Positions 13,280 to 13,373 of a DNA stretch of 13,373 nt are shown here, piece by piece; within the stretch, counting starts at the first letter, position 1, and each line of letters starts with the position of its first letter. The DNA lies in NCBI GenBank assembly GCA_041623895.1, contig JBFJVZ010000198.1, positions 1 to 13,373 of the forward strand, in the 5' to 3' direction. This DNA is from JBFJVZ01 sp041623895 (GTDB taxonomy: Bacteria > Planctomycetota > Planctomycetia > Pirellulales > Pirellulaceae). A program made the position numbers and the translations under genes. The notes below the pieces were generated by a model that worked only from the letters and a program-made list of their open reading frames with translations, was not told the origin of the DNA and searched no databases.

Positions 13280-13373
13280 CCCAACGCCGTTAAGGATTCC
13301 TGGTAGCCGGATTCGCCAGAATTCGGGCGCCGTCCCCGATACAACCGAAGTCTGGCGACTCCGGCTACGAAGA
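13280..13373. repeat. Direct repeat copy 2, cut by the window end
   Basis: This copy matches 13162-13255 at 93 of 94 positions and is truncated by the window edge before its second outer arm. The 24 bases between copies (13256-13279) hold the right outer arm of copy 1 plus a CCCCCTCT linker. More copies may follow beyond the window, as the spacing fits a tandem array. Confidence 0.9.

Noticed and set aside
13162..13373. Possible CRISPR array (two repeats with a 24-base spacer)
   Set aside because: The repeat is 94 bases and nearly fully palindromic, the so-called spacer contains the complementary arm of the palindrome, and no cas gene is near. It is a dispersed hairpin repeat instead.

Overview
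The window reads as a chromosomal segment of a marine-type planctomycete, probably of the Pirellulaceae (Rhodopirellula-like). The reasons are the moderate GC content, frequent lack of Shine-Dalgarno sequences, many N-terminally anchored proteins with charged helical or coiled-coil tails, a secreted sugar-isomerase-like TIM-barrel protein, a secreted SGNH hydrolase, and a palindromic repeat (13164-13373) resembling the dispersed repeats I associate with that group. This placement is inference; no rRNA, tRNA or other phylogenetic marker gene is present.

Layout. (1) 1-2924, plus strand: the end of a sugar ABC importer operon, with the C-terminus of the periplasmic binding protein, a double-domain ATPase and an RbsC-type permease. 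(2) 3061-5948, plus strand: a two-gene unit joined by an ATGA overlap. It encodes an unrecognised membrane-anchored helical protein and a single polypeptide that fuses a MlaF-type ATPase to a MlaE-type permease, so it is probably an envelope lipid transporter. A 56-aa coiled-coil protein follows (6033-6203). (3) 6207-8096, minus strand: an OPT-family transporter, divergent from a small anchored hypothetical protein (8372-8680). (4) 8690-11733, minus strand: three genes, namely a membrane-anchored coiled-coil/helix-hairpin-helix protein, an anchored SGNH hydrolase and a secreted TIM-barrel protein. (5) 11951-12907, plus strand: a CvpA-like membrane protein with a C-terminal tail of proline-punctuated helical repeats. 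(6) 12908-13373: non-coding sequence ending in two tandem copies of a long imperfect palindrome; the second copy is cut by the window edge.

The most distinctive part is the MlaFE fusion. The gene in front of it occupies the position where a MlaD/MCE protein would be expected, but its product shows no clear MCE signature. It has an N-terminal anchor, a short beta-rich stretch and a long helical region repeatedly broken by prolines. No phage, transposase, CRISPR or toxin-antitoxin genes were seen. Most of the window looks like ordinary chromosome with lineage-specific proteins of unknown role.
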